Assembly (NCBI RefSeq): GCF_007748195.1 | Contig: NZ_CP037920.1 | Span: 4,477,800-4,541,799, forward strand | DNA length: 64,000 bases | Direction of reading: 5' to 3' | Source of the DNA: Gimesia aquarii | Lineage (GTDB): Bacteria > Planctomycetota > Planctomycetia > Planctomycetales > Planctomycetaceae | Shown: piece by piece, positions 1-9,723 of the stretch | Layout: each line of letters starts with the position of its first letter | Position numbering within the stretch: position 1 is the stretch's first letter | Made by a program: the position numbers and the translations under genes | The notes under the pieces: generated by a model | The model's database searches: none | What the model saw: only the letters and a program-made list of their open reading frames with translations | Told to the model about the DNA's origin: nothing

Positions 1-1
1 A

Positions 2-490
2 CCAGACTTATTTCAAATCAGAATCAAAAATTCACAAACTCAATTAGCAGTTGATGAAGCACTTATCCAGGAAGTTTCCAGTTATCTTCTCAAATCGGAA
101 AAAGTAACTTTTGCTGATATCAGTCTGGCAATTGTCGATAATCCTATGATCCGAGAATTGAATCAACAATACCTCGAACACGATTATGATACAGATGTTT
201 TGAGCTTTTTATTAGAATGCCAAATCGATCCCAGCAAACAAGAAGCTGACTTACGAGGCGCTGGAAAGACGATAGAAGGAGAGATTATTGTCTCAGCGGA
301 AATGGCTGTTTCGATGTCAGAAGTATATCATTGGTCTGCCGATCATGAATTATTACTTTATATTATTCATGGCTTACTACATTTATGTGGCTATGATGAC
401 TTATCAGACGAAGAAATCCTGCTAATGCGAACGAAAGAACAACAGATTTTAAATCACTGGGGGCTTACAATACCTCGACGGGAAGAGTGA
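2..490 (+). CDS. ybeY: Endoribonuclease YbeY / rRNA maturation factor (5' end outside window)
   Basis: YbeY is a zinc-dependent single-strand RNase that takes part in 16S rRNA 3'-end maturation and 70S ribosome quality control. The reading frame is open from base 2, so the start lies upstream; about 162 C-terminal residues are visible, close to the full family length. The family landmarks are a TDVLSF segment, a GEIIVS strand (usually GDIVIS) and the metal motif HGLLHLCGYDD. The first two zinc histidines are present, but the third, normally in GYDH, reads Asp here. The gene is followed after 64 bases by a CBS/CorC membrane protein, the usual bacterial neighbour of ybeY. Identity is secure; whether the metal site is fully functional is not. 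Confidence 0.93.
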   Translation, partial: PDLFQIRIKNSQTQLAVDEALIQEVSSYLLKSEKVTFADISLAIVDNPMIRELNQQYLEHDYDTDVLSFLLECQIDPSKQEADLRGAGKTIEGEIIVSAEMAVSMSEVYHWSADHELLLYIIHGLLHLCGYDDLSDEEILLMRTKEQQILNHWGLTIPRREE

Positions 491-554
491 GAAATGCTAA
501 TTTTTTCATTATCACTCATTTTTGCTCCTTAAATTTTGACTATTTGCTCAATTT

Positions 555-1865
555 ATGATCTCCCTGATTTTTACGGCTTTAATTTTATTCACACTGTTCT
601 CGGGTTTGTTAGTTTTCTCACTTAGAGACTTTTCGCGAAGCCGATTAGAGGCGCTCTGTGAAGAAGCAAATGTGCCGAGTCGATTCAGCGAAATTCTGAG
701 ATCCCATCCGACTATCCTGCTAGCCGCTGATTTCTCTTATCTCGCCGGCATTATATTCATCTCAGTTATTCTCACCAGATACTATATTGAAATACCGAAT
801 GAATTCAGTTCCATTCCAGCAGGAATTCTATTTGTCATTCAAATGATCCTGGAATTAGTAATAGGGGCATTACTATTAATGACCATTCCCTGGACACTTG
901 CACGAATTACGGGAGAACGATTCCTGCAAATATTTTGGCCGATCATTCGCTGGTTACCTTTTTTCCTTACGCCTCTGATTTGGGCATCCTGGAAGATTGA
1001 TGAACTTTCACATCGATTGGCTGGTAAAGAAGAGGCAAAAAATGGTCGAGAAGCCAATATTAGTGAAGAAATCCTGACTGTTGTCGAAGAAGGAGAGCGT
1101 GGAGGAATTCTGGAAACGGGTGCCGGTAAAATGATTCAACGCGTCATGGAATTACAAGACGAAGATGTGGCAGCCATTATGACGCAGCGAATGGATATGG
1201 AGTATATCTCCGTCAATGCTACTCTTGATGAAGCCTTGTTAAAGTTTATAGATGCAGGCCATTCACGAATACCGGTCATTGGCGAGTCAACCGACGACAT
1301 TGTAGGTATTCTGTATGCAAGAGAATTACTAAAACAATACTCAAACAATAACCAACAATCTAATTCACCTGAGCAACTTACCATTCAGAATCTCATGTTC
1401 CAGCCATTCTATATTCCAGAAACAACGGGTATAGATTCCCTGTTACAAACAATGCAGAAAGAGCATGTGCATATGGCAATCGTCATTGACGAATATGGGG
1501 GTGTTGCAGGCTTGGTCACAATGGAAGACGTTCTTGAAGAAATTGTCGGCGATATTGTTGATGAGTTTGATGAAGAAGAAGAGCAGATGATTTTCGATCT
1601 TGGAAATGACGTCATTGAAGTTGATGCTCGGGTTCATATCGATGATTTAAATGAGCAATTTAGCTATAATCTGCCTGAGGAAAAAGACTTTGACACAATT
1701 GGAGGTTTTGTGATTACTCATGTTGGCAAAGTTCCTCATGCTGGCGAGTCTCTTACCTGGCAACAATTACGAATCGATGTACTCGAGTCTGATGAGCGAA
1801 AAATCAGCAAACTTCGTATCGAAGTAGACCATTCTCTTGTAGAAGAAATCGACGCAGACACATAA
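555..1865 (+). CDS. CNNM/DUF21 transmembrane protein with CBS pair and CorC domain (HlyC/CorC family)
   Basis: This is a 436-residue membrane protein of the hemolysin C/CorC/CNNM family, which is linked to Mg2+/Co2+ transport or its control. The first 140 residues hold about four hydrophobic segments (DUF21-like), including an FSGLLVFSLRDFSRSRLE stretch typical of the first helix. Residues 185-345 form the CBS pair (IMTQRMDMEYI in the first repeat, HMAIVIDEYGGVAGLVTMED in the second), and the last 85 residues are a CorC_HlyC domain with DFDTIGGFV. No strong ribosome-binding site precedes the ATG. It lies directly downstream of ybeY and probably shares its transcript. The family is certain; the transported ion is not. 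Confidence 0.93.
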   Translation: MISLIFTALILFTLFSGLLVFSLRDFSRSRLEALCEEANVPSRFSEILRSHPTILLAADFSYLAGIIFISVILTRYYIEIPNEFSSIPAGILFVIQMILELVIGALLLMTIPWTLARITGERFLQIFWPIIRWLPFFLTPLIWASWKIDELSHRLAGKEEAKNGREANISEEILTVVEEGERGGILETGAGKMIQRVMELQDEDVAAIMTQRMDMEYISVNATLDEALLKFIDAGHSRIPVIGESTDDIVGILYARELLKQYSNNNQQSNSPEQLTIQNLMFQPFYIPETTGIDSLLQTMQKEHVHMAIVIDEYGGVAGLVTMEDVLEEIVGDIVDEFDEEEEQMIFDLGNDVIEVDARVHIDDLNEQFSYNLPEEKDFDTIGGFVITHVGKVPHAGESLTWQQLRIDVLESDERKISKLRIEVDHSLVEEIDADT

Positions 1866-1880
1866 AGACAAAGTCACATC

Positions 1881-2981
1881 TCACCAACGTTCAACAGGCC
1901 CCCCGGGAACAGGGATATGCATCTCTGGTAGAGTTCCATCTCGGGAACCAGACACCGGACCTTTTGCAGCAATTTTTTTGATCGCAGCATTAAAAGCATG
2001 CAAATTCTGCGCACACTGAAATTCATGACGCAATGCTGGTTTCACTCGCATCGACTTCAAATACCAGTGTCCCATTTTGCGAAACATCGGAAGAGCCCGT
2101 TCCTCTGTCGTCATCTCCAGCAAATAATGAAACTGTCGTAATAACAGTTCCAATCGTTCATTAAAATTACCTGGAGGAGCACACTCTCCTGTGTTCTCCC
2201 ATTGGACCAGTTGACGAAAAATCCATGGATTCGCGAGTGCACCTCGACCAATTGAAACGCCTGCACAACCAGTCGTTTTCAGCATATTATCTGCATCTGC
2301 AATGCTCGTAACGTCTCCATTACCAATCACGGGAATCGATTCAACAGCTTCCACAACTTGTCGAATCCCTTCGTGATTCACTGAACCACGAAAACCTTGC
2401 TCGCGCGTTCGACCATGGATGGCAACTGCAACAACCCCTACTTGTTCAAACTCTCTGGCAAAGAAGGGGGCAGTCAAATTTCTGTCGTCCCAGCCCAGGC
2501 GCATCTTGACAGTCACAGGAATTTTCACCGCTTCAACCACCGACTTCACTAACGATACCGTCTCATCTGGACGACACATCATGCTGGCACCAGCTCCTCC
2601 TTTGACAATTCGATTGACAGGGCACCCCATATTAATATCAATCGAATCCACGCCTCGTTCTTCCAGTAATTGCGCCGCGTCGCGCATCTGTATTGGTTCA
2701 TTGCCAAAGATCTGCACAGCAAACGGAGTGTCTTCAGGGCATGTTTGAATGAGCTGAAGTGTCTTGGCACTTCCTTCCAGTAACCCGCGGGCATTGACAA
2801 GATCTGTTGTTGCTAAACCAACGCCTCCCAATTCGCGAACAATGCGCCGGAAAGGTAAATTTGTATATCCTGCCAGAGGGGAGAGCAAATAACGCGATTC
2901 CAATTGCAGTGAACCATAGCAGACAGGTGGTCGCGGATCAGGTTGTGGAGGCAAAGACGGTTTCATTAGTACTTTGAACAT
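1881..2981 (-). CDS. dusB: tRNA-dihydrouridine synthase (DusB-type)
   Basis: This FMN-dependent reductase forms dihydrouridine in tRNA D-loops using NADPH. The 366-residue protein has an FMN-binding TIM barrel starting at LSPLAGYTNLPFRR (residues 33-46), the catalytic cysteine in DINMGCPVNR (Cys120), the KGGAGA loop, VKMRLGWDD, AIHGRTREQ and the phosphate-binding IGNGDV segment. The C-terminal helical tRNA-binding part is present. The start could be Met1 or Met6; the proline-rich N-terminal 20 residues are not part of the fold. It converges with the CBS gene, with 15 bases between stops. The motif order fits DusB better than DusA or DusC, but the exact target uridine is inferred. Confidence 0.93.
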   Translation of the reverse strand: MFKVLMKPSLPPQPDPRPPVCYGSLQLESRYLLSPLAGYTNLPFRRIVRELGGVGLATTDLVNARGLLEGSAKTLQLIQTCPEDTPFAVQIFGNEPIQMRDAAQLLEERGVDSIDINMGCPVNRIVKGGAGASMMCRPDETVSLVKSVVEAVKIPVTVKMRLGWDDRNLTAPFFAREFEQVGVVAVAIHGRTREQGFRGSVNHEGIRQVVEAVESIPVIGNGDVTSIADADNMLKTTGCAGVSIGRGALANPWIFRQLVQWENTGECAPPGNFNERLELLLRQFHYLLEMTTEERALPMFRKMGHWYLKSMRVKPALRHEFQCAQNLHAFNAAIKKIAAKGPVSGSRDGTLPEMHIPVPGGPVERW

Positions 2982-3207
2982 AAAAAACGTAATTTAAGTT
3001 TTCAACTACATATTATCAGGCAATTTCTGGGAGGAAAATAGTGTCAGTTATCAAATCAACGATCTCTGTGTTGCTAAATATACTTGATTTACCTCAAAAG
3101 TGAAAATAGGCGGAATACCTAAACATTTCTCATTGAAGTTTCTCTATCGATTATGCCGATAAGGACGATATCGATTCTTTCTGGCTTCATCCAATGGGAA
3201 CCGTCTG

Positions 3208-4410
3208 GTGCTGACTCGTATTTTTATATTGTTAATTTGTTTATCCAATATGACGGGGTGTGTCATCATGCAGACCTCTGTCACCAATCCCAATCCTAAG
3301 CTAAAAACAGTCGCGATCGTCCCATTTTTTAATCTAAGCCAGGAACCAGACGTAGATGGTAGACGTTTTGCACTCGCTTATTATTCCGAATTACAAAAAG
3401 TACCCGGATTTCAAGTGTTACCTTTGGGCGTCTCCGAAGTAGCGATGGTGGAACACCAACTACAAATGAACAATCCGGACGATGTTCTCAAACTGGCTCA
3501 AGTTCTTAATGTTGATGCAGTTGTGATCGGTGCCGTCACCGATTATTCCCCCTACTATCCACCACGAATTGGTATGCAGGTTTCATGGTACTCACCTCAT
3601 GCTCAGGAATTTATACCTGGATTTCCTTTACTCGTTGAAGAGCGTCATGCCAAGAAATCAACCTTAAATGAACTGTTTTATTTAGATCGACTTATGGCGA
3701 AAGAGACTAGAAAAGCTAAACATGCAATGAAACGAGAGGAAAGACAAGCCTCTCACATGGAACGTAAAGCAGTCAAACAGGATAAAAAAATACAGCGAAA
3801 AATGCAGAAGCTACCTTGCCCCGATGGCTGCCCTCCAGAAGAGAACCTGGCTCCGCCCACATTAGAAACCGTCTTTAGAGGCCAGTCTTCTGAAACCGTT
3901 CATCCATGGGCTTATAATAACTCAAATACGAGAGTGATTCAGGCTTACGCACAGGCCAATCAGGGAGCACAAGCGACCAATGCCATCATTCAAGTTCCCA
4001 TGAACACGACACCTCAATTGAAAACAAAACAGGAACAGAGACCGGTTATTGCTCCTAAACCACCAATTCCTCCACCAGCGCATGTAACACAGAAAGATTC
4101 TTCGGATGTGAATCAATTAGAAGAATACTGTCCGCCAGAAGCATCTTCTGAACAAGCTGGCTTCGACCCACGTCAACCTTTTATGTCTTACACGAGGCTC
4201 TTTGATGGGTCTGACGCTGCCTTAGTCGCTCATTTACGAGATTACCTGGAAGTCAGCGGAGATCGCCGTAGTGGTGGTTGGGAAGCGTATTTACACCGAA
4301 GTGAGGACTTTATTCGGTTTACATCACATTTAATGATTTTAGAGATGTTAACGTTACATGGTGGTCAAGCTAAGCATCAGATCATCTTCAAAGTTAGAAA
4401 ATACCGATAA
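3208..4410 (+). CDS. Lipoprotein with TolB/CsgG-like N-terminal domain and Lys/Pro-rich linker
   Basis: This 400-residue envelope lipoprotein has no assigned function. The GTG start gives a short signal peptide ending in a lipobox-like MTGC with the lipidated Cys at residue 18. Residues 30-125 (VAIVPFFNLSQEPDVDGRR, then VLNVDAVVIGAVTDY) resemble the fold of TolB-N/CsgG-type periplasmic lipoproteins. Around residues 165-200 there is a strongly charged Lys/Arg-rich helical stretch, followed by a proline-rich linker near 285-295 and a conserved-looking C-terminal domain ending in IIFKVRKYR. The upstream ATG at 3193 is out of frame and quickly closed, so GTG is preferred. Anchoring in the outer membrane with a periplasmic role is an inference. 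Confidence 0.7.
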   Translation: MLTRIFILLICLSNMTGCVIMQTSVTNPNPKLKTVAIVPFFNLSQEPDVDGRRFALAYYSELQKVPGFQVLPLGVSEVAMVEHQLQMNNPDDVLKLAQVLNVDAVVIGAVTDYSPYYPPRIGMQVSWYSPHAQEFIPGFPLLVEERHAKKSTLNELFYLDRLMAKETRKAKHAMKREERQASHMERKAVKQDKKIQRKMQKLPCPDGCPPEENLAPPTLETVFRGQSSETVHPWAYNNSNTRVIQAYAQANQGAQATNAIIQVPMNTTPQLKTKQEQRPVIAPKPPIPPPAHVTQKDSSDVNQLEEYCPPEASSEQAGFDPRQPFMSYTRLFDGSDAALVAHLRDYLEVSGDRRSGGWEAYLHRSEDFIRFTSHLMILEMLTLHGGQAKHQIIFKVRKYR

Positions 4411-4515
4411 TCCGATAGCTCGATAGCCGATATTAACTATTGCGGTTAAACGAGCGCTCCCACTCAACCCAGTCTATGACTCAAGTGCTCTGATGAAAAA
4501 CAAAGGACTGCTATC

Positions 4516-4746
4516 GTGAAACAACAAATGAATGTCGTCGCATTAGTCAAAGATTCAGAACGCTATGTGTTTCTATATGACGATGCCAGCTCTTCCCAAA
4601 TGTTACAAACATTGGGACAATATGCTGCTGATAAGGAATTGAGTTTCACCTGGTATGATGCAGCGGTGATGAGTCAAAAAGTAAGAAAATTAAGACGGGA
4701 AGCAGAGCTGGAAGAGCAATCAGGACGTTTACGAAAAACAGCCTGA
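4516..4746 (+). CDS. Small conserved-looking protein of unknown function (76 aa)
   Basis: I do not recognise this family. The GTG start is supported by an AAGGA ribosome-binding site 8 bases upstream. The protein starts with a compact alpha/beta segment (MNVVALVKDSERYVFLYDD), continues with a possible amphipathic helix, and ends in a charged helix rich in Arg and Glu. It has no signal peptide, cysteines or metal motif. It lies between a lipoprotein gene and xerC on the same strand, 105 bases after the first and 81 before the second. It is soluble and probably cytoplasmic. Reality of the gene is likely from the ribosome-binding site and the protein-like composition; function is unknown. Confidence 0.65.
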   Translation: MKQQMNVVALVKDSERYVFLYDDASSSQMLQTLGQYAADKELSFTWYDAAVMSQKVRKLRREAELEEQSGRLRKTA

Positions 4747-4827
4747 AACTCTATCATCGCATTCTAACGCAAAGAGACCTGTCGCCCTAAACGAAGCTCA
4801 TCAATCAAGAATCGATTTTTAACTCTT

Positions 4828-5766
4828 ATGATCTCTTCGCAATCTATCAGGTCAATTGAACTGCATGATGCAATTGACAGCTTCCTGCGATATCTACAAA
4901 TTGAGCGTAATGCATCTGACTTGACACTCAAATCATATGCGGAAGATCTGGACAGTCTCATCGAATACCTTACTGAATATGAAGGCGCACTTTTATCGCC
5001 CGATCGTATTGGGATCAGTGAACTGCGTCGCTTTGTCGCTTACTTGCATGAATGTCAATATGAGCGAACCACGATTGCCAGACGCTTAGCCTGCCTCAGA
5101 AGTTTTTTCAAGTATTGCTGCCGCGAGGGTTATACAAAAACAAATCCGGCCAAACCATTGCGAACACCACGTACCGGAAGAAAATTACCCCATTTCTTGA
5201 CAACAGACCAGATTGCATCTTTATTGGAAGCTCCTCCGGCTAATAACAAAATGGGTCTCCGAGACCGCGCCATTTTTGAAACTCTCTATTCTGCAGGCTT
5301 GCGTGTTTCCGAATTGGTAAGCCTCAATATCAGTGACTGGGACCAACAATCCAATGTGATTCGTGTTCTGGGTAAAGGGCGAAAAGAGCGTATTGCTCCA
5401 ATTGGAAGTTTTGCCGACAAAGCGTTAAAACGTTGGTTAGAAGAAAGGGAATCGAAACCGGAGGCACACCCGGATGCTGACGCACTTTTTCTGAATCGTC
5501 TTAAAACTCGTATTACGACTCGTAGTGTAGGACGCATGCTGGAAAAATATCTGCTCCAAACCGGACTGGACAAAAAAACGAGCCCACATACGTTAAGACA
5601 CAGTTTTGCAACTCATCTACTGGATGGTGGTGCAGACCTAAGAAGCGTACAAGAATTGTTAGGGCATAAAAGCTTAACGACCACACAAATCTATACACAC
5701 GTAAGTACGAAACGATTACGCGAAACTTACGAAAAATCTCACCCACATGCACAACGCTCAAAATAG
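4828..5766 (+). CDS. xerC: Tyrosine recombinase XerC/XerD
   Basis: This is a site-specific tyrosine recombinase that resolves chromosome dimers at dif with a Xer partner. The 312-residue length is typical. Residues 12-105 form the SAM-like core-binding domain ([23 protein letters not shown]). The catalytic residues are all present: Arg159 in SAGLRVSEL, Lys183 in [11 protein letters not shown], His254 and Arg257 in [10 protein letters not shown], His280 in [13 protein letters not shown] and nucleophile Tyr289. The C-terminal YEKSHPHAQ tail resembles XerC. There are no integrase-island signs around it, so it is treated as the housekeeping enzyme. The choice between XerC and XerD depends on whether a second copy exists elsewhere in the genome. 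Confidence 0.9.
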   Translation: MISSQSIRSIELHDAIDSFLRYLQIERNASDLTLKSYAEDLDSLIEYLTEYEGALLSPDRIGISELRRFVAYLHECQYERTTIARRLACLRSFFKYCCREGYTKTNPAKPLRTPRTGRKLPHFLTTDQIASLLEAPPANNKMGLRDRAIFETLYSAGLRVSELVSLNISDWDQQSNVIRVLGKGRKERIAPIGSFADKALKRWLEERESKPEAHPDADALFLNRLKTRITTRSVGRMLEKYLLQTGLDKKTSPHTLRHSFATHLLDGGADLRSVQELLGHKSLTTTQIYTHVSTKRLRETYEKSHPHAQRSK

Positions 5767-5843
5767 AAGCTCTTCTTTTGAATCTGACAAATAAAAGTTT
5801 TAGTTTGCCATATTCTTGTCGATGAATGAAATGGATCTGCCAT

Positions 5844-6842
5844 TTAGTCTCGCTCACTAGCAGTTTCAAATTTAAGCGGTACTCCCTCTTTTAAGCTGTT
5901 ACGTGAAAGCTTAACAAGTTGAATTGCCTGGCAAACATCATTGATATTGGCTACCGGTATAATACCTCCAATAACACGGCGGCAAAAATGATCCAACATC
6001 ACTTCTAATTCTCGACGATCACTTTTCAGTGACTCGGTAATTGAGGATGATTCATCTTCCCAATGAATCTCATCAGGAGAATGAAACTCAGCCTTTCCAT
6101 TTCGACATGCAATCTGATGCCTGGGAAAGTAAGATTCTGATTCTCGCTGTTCCGATTTTATTTTTATCACTGCGAAACGTTCGGAAGTTGATACGGGATC
6201 CGGCAAAAAATCAACCTTAATTTGTCGATAATCCTCTGACAGATCACTCGAATCGGAATGAAAAGTAGTATGAACTTGAACTGGTTTCGTACGCATGACA
6301 TAACAACACCAGTCAAATAATCCGACCAGAAAATCGGTCTCATTTTTCTGCCCAGGAATTTCGACTTCCTGGTCTACACCAGGGCAACAGGTCTCGATTT
6401 GAATTGAATTCGGATTTCCTAAACGAGTCACTGCTAATTCAAAAAAACGACTCGTTGCCTGTGAATAGCGCCGGCTGAATTCAGGCATCAAAGTCACCAG
6501 TTGCTCTGTTGCCCTGGCGTGAATCAATTCCAATAATTCAAGTTCTTCTCCTAGACTGCCCGCAATATAAACGGGTCGATTCTGCTGACTAAGTATTTTG
6601 AGAGGATAATGGTCCATCCAATCTGAGTGTAACAAAAGAAATGCATCCAATGGATATCGCGAGACGAGAGAACCGATTCCTGAAGCAACAGCTGCGTCCC
6701 AATGCTCAGCAGCCTGTTCTGCGCGACTACGAACCGGATCGAATACCGCCTTGATTTGGATTCTCTGATCCATCATCCGCAGTACAGGTTCATAGCGCTG
6801 TTCCCAATATGGGCCAAGTCCTATTATTCCAATTCTGACCAT
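5844..6842 (-). CDS. Gfo/Idh/MocA-family oxidoreductase
   Basis: This predicted NAD(P)-dependent dehydrogenase has 332 residues. The N-terminus carries the Rossmann fingerprint VRIGIIGLGPYWEQ, followed by the AVFDPVRSRAEQAAEHW strand-helix that binds the nucleotide ribose. A clear EKP catalytic lysine motif, usual in the family near residues 90-100, is not obvious: the corresponding region reads PVYIAGSLGEELE, so the protein may have diverged from catalysis. The C-terminal half is the expected alpha/beta substrate domain. There is no signal peptide or Tat motif, so it is cytoplasmic. It converges with xerC. Such genes are strongly expanded in planctomycetes; the substrate cannot be named. Confidence 0.8.
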   Translation of the reverse strand: MVRIGIIGLGPYWEQRYEPVLRMMDQRIQIKAVFDPVRSRAEQAAEHWDAAVASGIGSLVSRYPLDAFLLLHSDWMDHYPLKILSQQNRPVYIAGSLGEELELLELIHARATEQLVTLMPEFSRRYSQATSRFFELAVTRLGNPNSIQIETCCPGVDQEVEIPGQKNETDFLVGLFDWCCYVMRTKPVQVHTTFHSDSSDLSEDYRQIKVDFLPDPVSTSERFAVIKIKSEQRESESYFPRHQIACRNGKAEFHSPDEIHWEDESSSITESLKSDRRELEVMLDHFCRRVIGGIIPVANINDVCQAIQLVKLSRNSLKEGVPLKFETASERD

Positions 6843-7009
6843 ATTAGGAGCATTACTGAAATTGGGAACAATGTAAAAGAAAATGACATTCAGTGAGAGA
6901 AATAACTTAACCCGACAACTAAGTCATTGATCCCACAGAAACGGTTGGGACCTTGCTATCATATTCTTAAATTGGTCTTCGAATCAAGTCTTTACTTTGA
7001 ATAGAAAGA

Positions 7010-8122
7010 CTAATGGCCAAACCAAAACGTGGCAATGAGTAGATAACTCACATACATTGTCAATAAGATCAAGCCACTCAGAGGAGAGATCTGTTTTCGT
7101 CTCCAGGAGAGTCCCAACATTGCTAGAATTAATAAAATGACGACAGGCCCATCCAGCAAGACGGTCTGTTTTGGGATCGGCAAAGGCTGAATTAACGCAC
7201 ATGTGGCGATCACCATCGTTATATTCAGGACATTGGCCCCAATAATATTTCCTGTACCTAGTGCACCATGCCCTTTAATAATGGAAAGAACTGAGATCGT
7301 GTATTCTGGTAAAGAAGTTCCCACAGCAAGGATTGTCAATCCAATGAGTAGCTCAGAGACTTCGAAATACCGCGCCACTTGTACTGCATTAGTTACCAAT
7401 AGTTTGCTCCCCAAAATGACCAAACAGGCACCACAGAAAAATGCAGATACTAACTTGAAATAATAAATTATCACGTTTTCGACTTGTGGTGGTTTTTCCT
7501 GATCTTCACCAAAATCATGACGTGAACTTAATGCAACTCTCAGAGTAAACAGAATATATGCGGCCAGGACACAGAGTAGAAGTGCTGCTTGCCAGCGCGC
7601 TATGGCAAATTCTGCAGGTACTCCGTTTTGAGTTATAGCGTCTCCGGTTGAAAAGAGACTAAACAGCCAGACCATTACTCCTGAGAACAGCATGAAGGAT
7701 CCCGGCCCGACAATCGTGAAGCGGGAAACCGGAATCCCACTCTCCGTTTTTCGTTTCCTCGCCAGAAATCCATTCAGGAGTGCACAAGAACCAATTATCA
7801 AACCGATATTACATAAACAAGATCCCAAAGCATTACCAACTGCCAGATCTCCTTTTCCGGAAAAAGTACTGGTAACTGAGACCATTAATTCGGGAAACGT
7901 GGTTGACATGCTGACAATGGTCGCACCAATAATGACGGGAGGTACGCGAGTCAATCTGGCAATCTCAACTGCACTATCAGTAAAGAGATCACCTCCCTTT
8001 GTAATGCTGAGCATGCCCAATGCGATAAATAACAGGCTGATCAGAATGGAAGCAGGTGCGTCTAAGCCGATTATTAATCTTAAAAACTCAATTGGTTCAA
8101 CAGCCATTGACAATAATTGCAA
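7010..8122 (-). CDS. Calcium/sodium antiporter (CaCA family, YrbG-like)
   Basis: This is an inner-membrane cation:proton or Na+/Ca2+ exchanger of 370 residues with about ten hydrophobic helices. Two inverted alpha repeats are visible: the first has GATIVSMSTTFPELMVSV followed by AVGNALGSCLCNIGLIIG, the second has GLTILAVGTSLPEYTISV followed by GTGNIIGANVLNITMVI. The acidic residues in FPEL and LPEY are the ion-binding positions. In most relatives the first repeat reads GTSLPEL; here it is STTFPEL. The loop between halves (DFGEDQEKPPQVEN) is hydrophilic. The gene is divergent from the TIGR00300 gene, with about 220 bases between starts, and stands alone. Confidence 0.9.
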   Translation of the reverse strand: MQLLSMAVEPIEFLRLIIGLDAPASILISLLFIALGMLSITKGGDLFTDSAVEIARLTRVPPVIIGATIVSMSTTFPELMVSVTSTFSGKGDLAVGNALGSCLCNIGLIIGSCALLNGFLARKRKTESGIPVSRFTIVGPGSFMLFSGVMVWLFSLFSTGDAITQNGVPAEFAIARWQAALLLCVLAAYILFTLRVALSSRHDFGEDQEKPPQVENVIIYYFKLVSAFFCGACLVILGSKLLVTNAVQVARYFEVSELLIGLTILAVGTSLPEYTISVLSIIKGHGALGTGNIIGANVLNITMVIATCALIQPLPIPKQTVLLDGPVVILLILAMLGLSWRRKQISPLSGLILLTMYVSYLLIATFWFGH

Positions 8123-8343
8123 ACTCCTGCTCCTGTTTCATTTCAAAGTTGTCGTTTCTTATGCGTCTGCAAAATATAAAAAGTAAGTAAATAATATGAT
8201 AGGGATGGCAGCAAACATTATTTTCAGAGTACTATTTTGATCAATAAATTGTAAAATATTAAGGCAAGAAACCATGTCTCGTTTTCAAGACCTGACTTAA
8301 CTCTTTCATTTCAATTGGTCACCCCAGCAAGGATGGACAACCT

Positions 8344-9618
8344 ATGAACCATTCACCTGATCATAAGCCAGATAATCAATCTGCAGCTGCAGACGCGATC
8401 AGCGAAGAAATCGAAATACAAGGGCATATTATTGATAGCTTATTACTGCCGAAGATTCTTGATGAAATTACAGTTTTGGGAGGCGATTTTTCCATCAATG
8501 ACATTTCAATCGGTCAGTTACGAACGGATAGTAGCCACGCCCAGGTAAAGGTTTCTGCAAAAGACGAAGAGACTTTGCAGAAGATATTAACCCAAATCGC
8601 ACAACATGGAGCAGTTCCTGTACAGAAACATGACTGTATTTTAGAATCCGCCGATATGGATGGTGCCTTCCCGGAAGGATTCTATTGCACAACAAATCAG
8701 AAAACAGAAATTCGCATTGACGGAAACTGGACCTCTGTTGATTTACAGGAAATGGACTGTGGCATTATTGTCAGTCCCGATCGACAAACGGCGCATTGCC
8801 TGCCTATGTCTGATGTGCAAAAAGGCCAACTGGTTGTCACTGGCTATCAGGGAATCAGAATTCTACCCACAGCACGAAGTTCACCACAAAACTCTGGCTT
8901 TTCTTTCATGCATAGTACAGTCTCAAGTGAAAAACCTAAAGGAGTTACTGTCAGGGAAATCGCATCGGAAATGCGGCGTGCCAGAGAAGGGGAGGGAAAG
9001 ATCCTGATTGTTGCAGGTCCCGCAGTCGTTCATACCGGCAGCAGAGACTACTTCAGTCAACTGATCAGTGAGGGCTACGTCAATTTACTGTTTGCTGGAA
9101 ATGCACTTGCCACGCATGATATCGAAGAGTCCTTTTACGGAACCAGTCTCGGTATTTCAATTGAACATGGAAGTTCAACCGAAGAAGGGCATGAGCATCA
9201 CTTACGGTCCATTAACCGTATACGCCGTTTGGGTAGCATTAAAAATGCAGTTGACAAAGGCGTATTGAATTCCGGAATTATGTATGAGTGTGTCAAAAAA
9301 GATGTGACCTTCCTGTTGGCAGGTAGTATTCGCGATGATGGACCTTTACCGGATGTAATTACTGACTCCGTAGAGGCGCAACGCAAAATGCGCGAGTTGG
9401 TGCAGGGGGTATCATTCTGCTTGATGATTGCCACAACACTCCATTCCATTGCTGTTGGTAATCTATTACCCGCCAGCGTGAAAGTAGTTTGTGTTGATAT
9501 TAATCCGGCAACTGTCACAAAACTGGCCGATCGTGGAACTTTTCAGACCATTGGTCTGGTGACGGATGTCGAGCCTTTTTTAAGAGTCTTACTGGATGAA
9601 ATCAATAAATCCGAGTGA
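8344..9618 (+). CDS. TIGR00300 (LOR/SDH-region) protein, archaeal-type ornithine cyclodeaminase-like
   Basis: This 424-residue protein belongs to the TIGR00300 family, named for a region conserved with plant lysine-ketoglutarate reductase/saccharopine dehydrogenase. The N-terminal domain (EIEIQGHIIDSLLLPKILD, then GGDFSINDISIGQ) matches the family start, and the C-terminal half is a nucleotide-binding domain with NLLFAGNALATHDIEES and GTSLGISIEHG. Family members include an archaeal ornithine cyclodeaminase and the C-terminal half of cyanobacterial ArgZ/AgrE, so ornithine to proline conversion with NAD is the best guess. Unlike ArgZ there is no guanidine-hydrolase domain fused. A ribosome-binding site AAGG precedes the ATG. 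The family call is firm; the reaction is inferred. Confidence 0.82.
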   Translation: MNHSPDHKPDNQSAAADAISEEIEIQGHIIDSLLLPKILDEITVLGGDFSINDISIGQLRTDSSHAQVKVSAKDEETLQKILTQIAQHGAVPVQKHDCILESADMDGAFPEGFYCTTNQKTEIRIDGNWTSVDLQEMDCGIIVSPDRQTAHCLPMSDVQKGQLVVTGYQGIRILPTARSSPQNSGFSFMHSTVSSEKPKGVTVREIASEMRRAREGEGKILIVAGPAVVHTGSRDYFSQLISEGYVNLLFAGNALATHDIEESFYGTSLGISIEHGSSTEEGHEHHLRSINRIRRLGSIKNAVDKGVLNSGIMYECVKKDVTFLLAGSIRDDGPLPDVITDSVEAQRKMRELVQGVSFCLMIATTLHSIAVGNLLPASVKVVCVDINPATVTKLADRGTFQTIGLVTDVEPFLRVLLDEINKSE

Positions 9619-9723
9619 ATGTTTTCTTTGATGAATCAGTCGCTATAATAGTAATTATAGAATATCTGAAAAATATTCTCCCTTTAAAAGAATCACACAA
9701 TACACCACATCGGGAATAATTCG

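Noticed and set aside
4828-5766. Tyrosine recombinase as an integron or genomic-island integrase
   Set aside because: Length, motifs and C-terminus fit housekeeping Xer, and no gene cassettes, attachment repeats or tRNA are adjacent.
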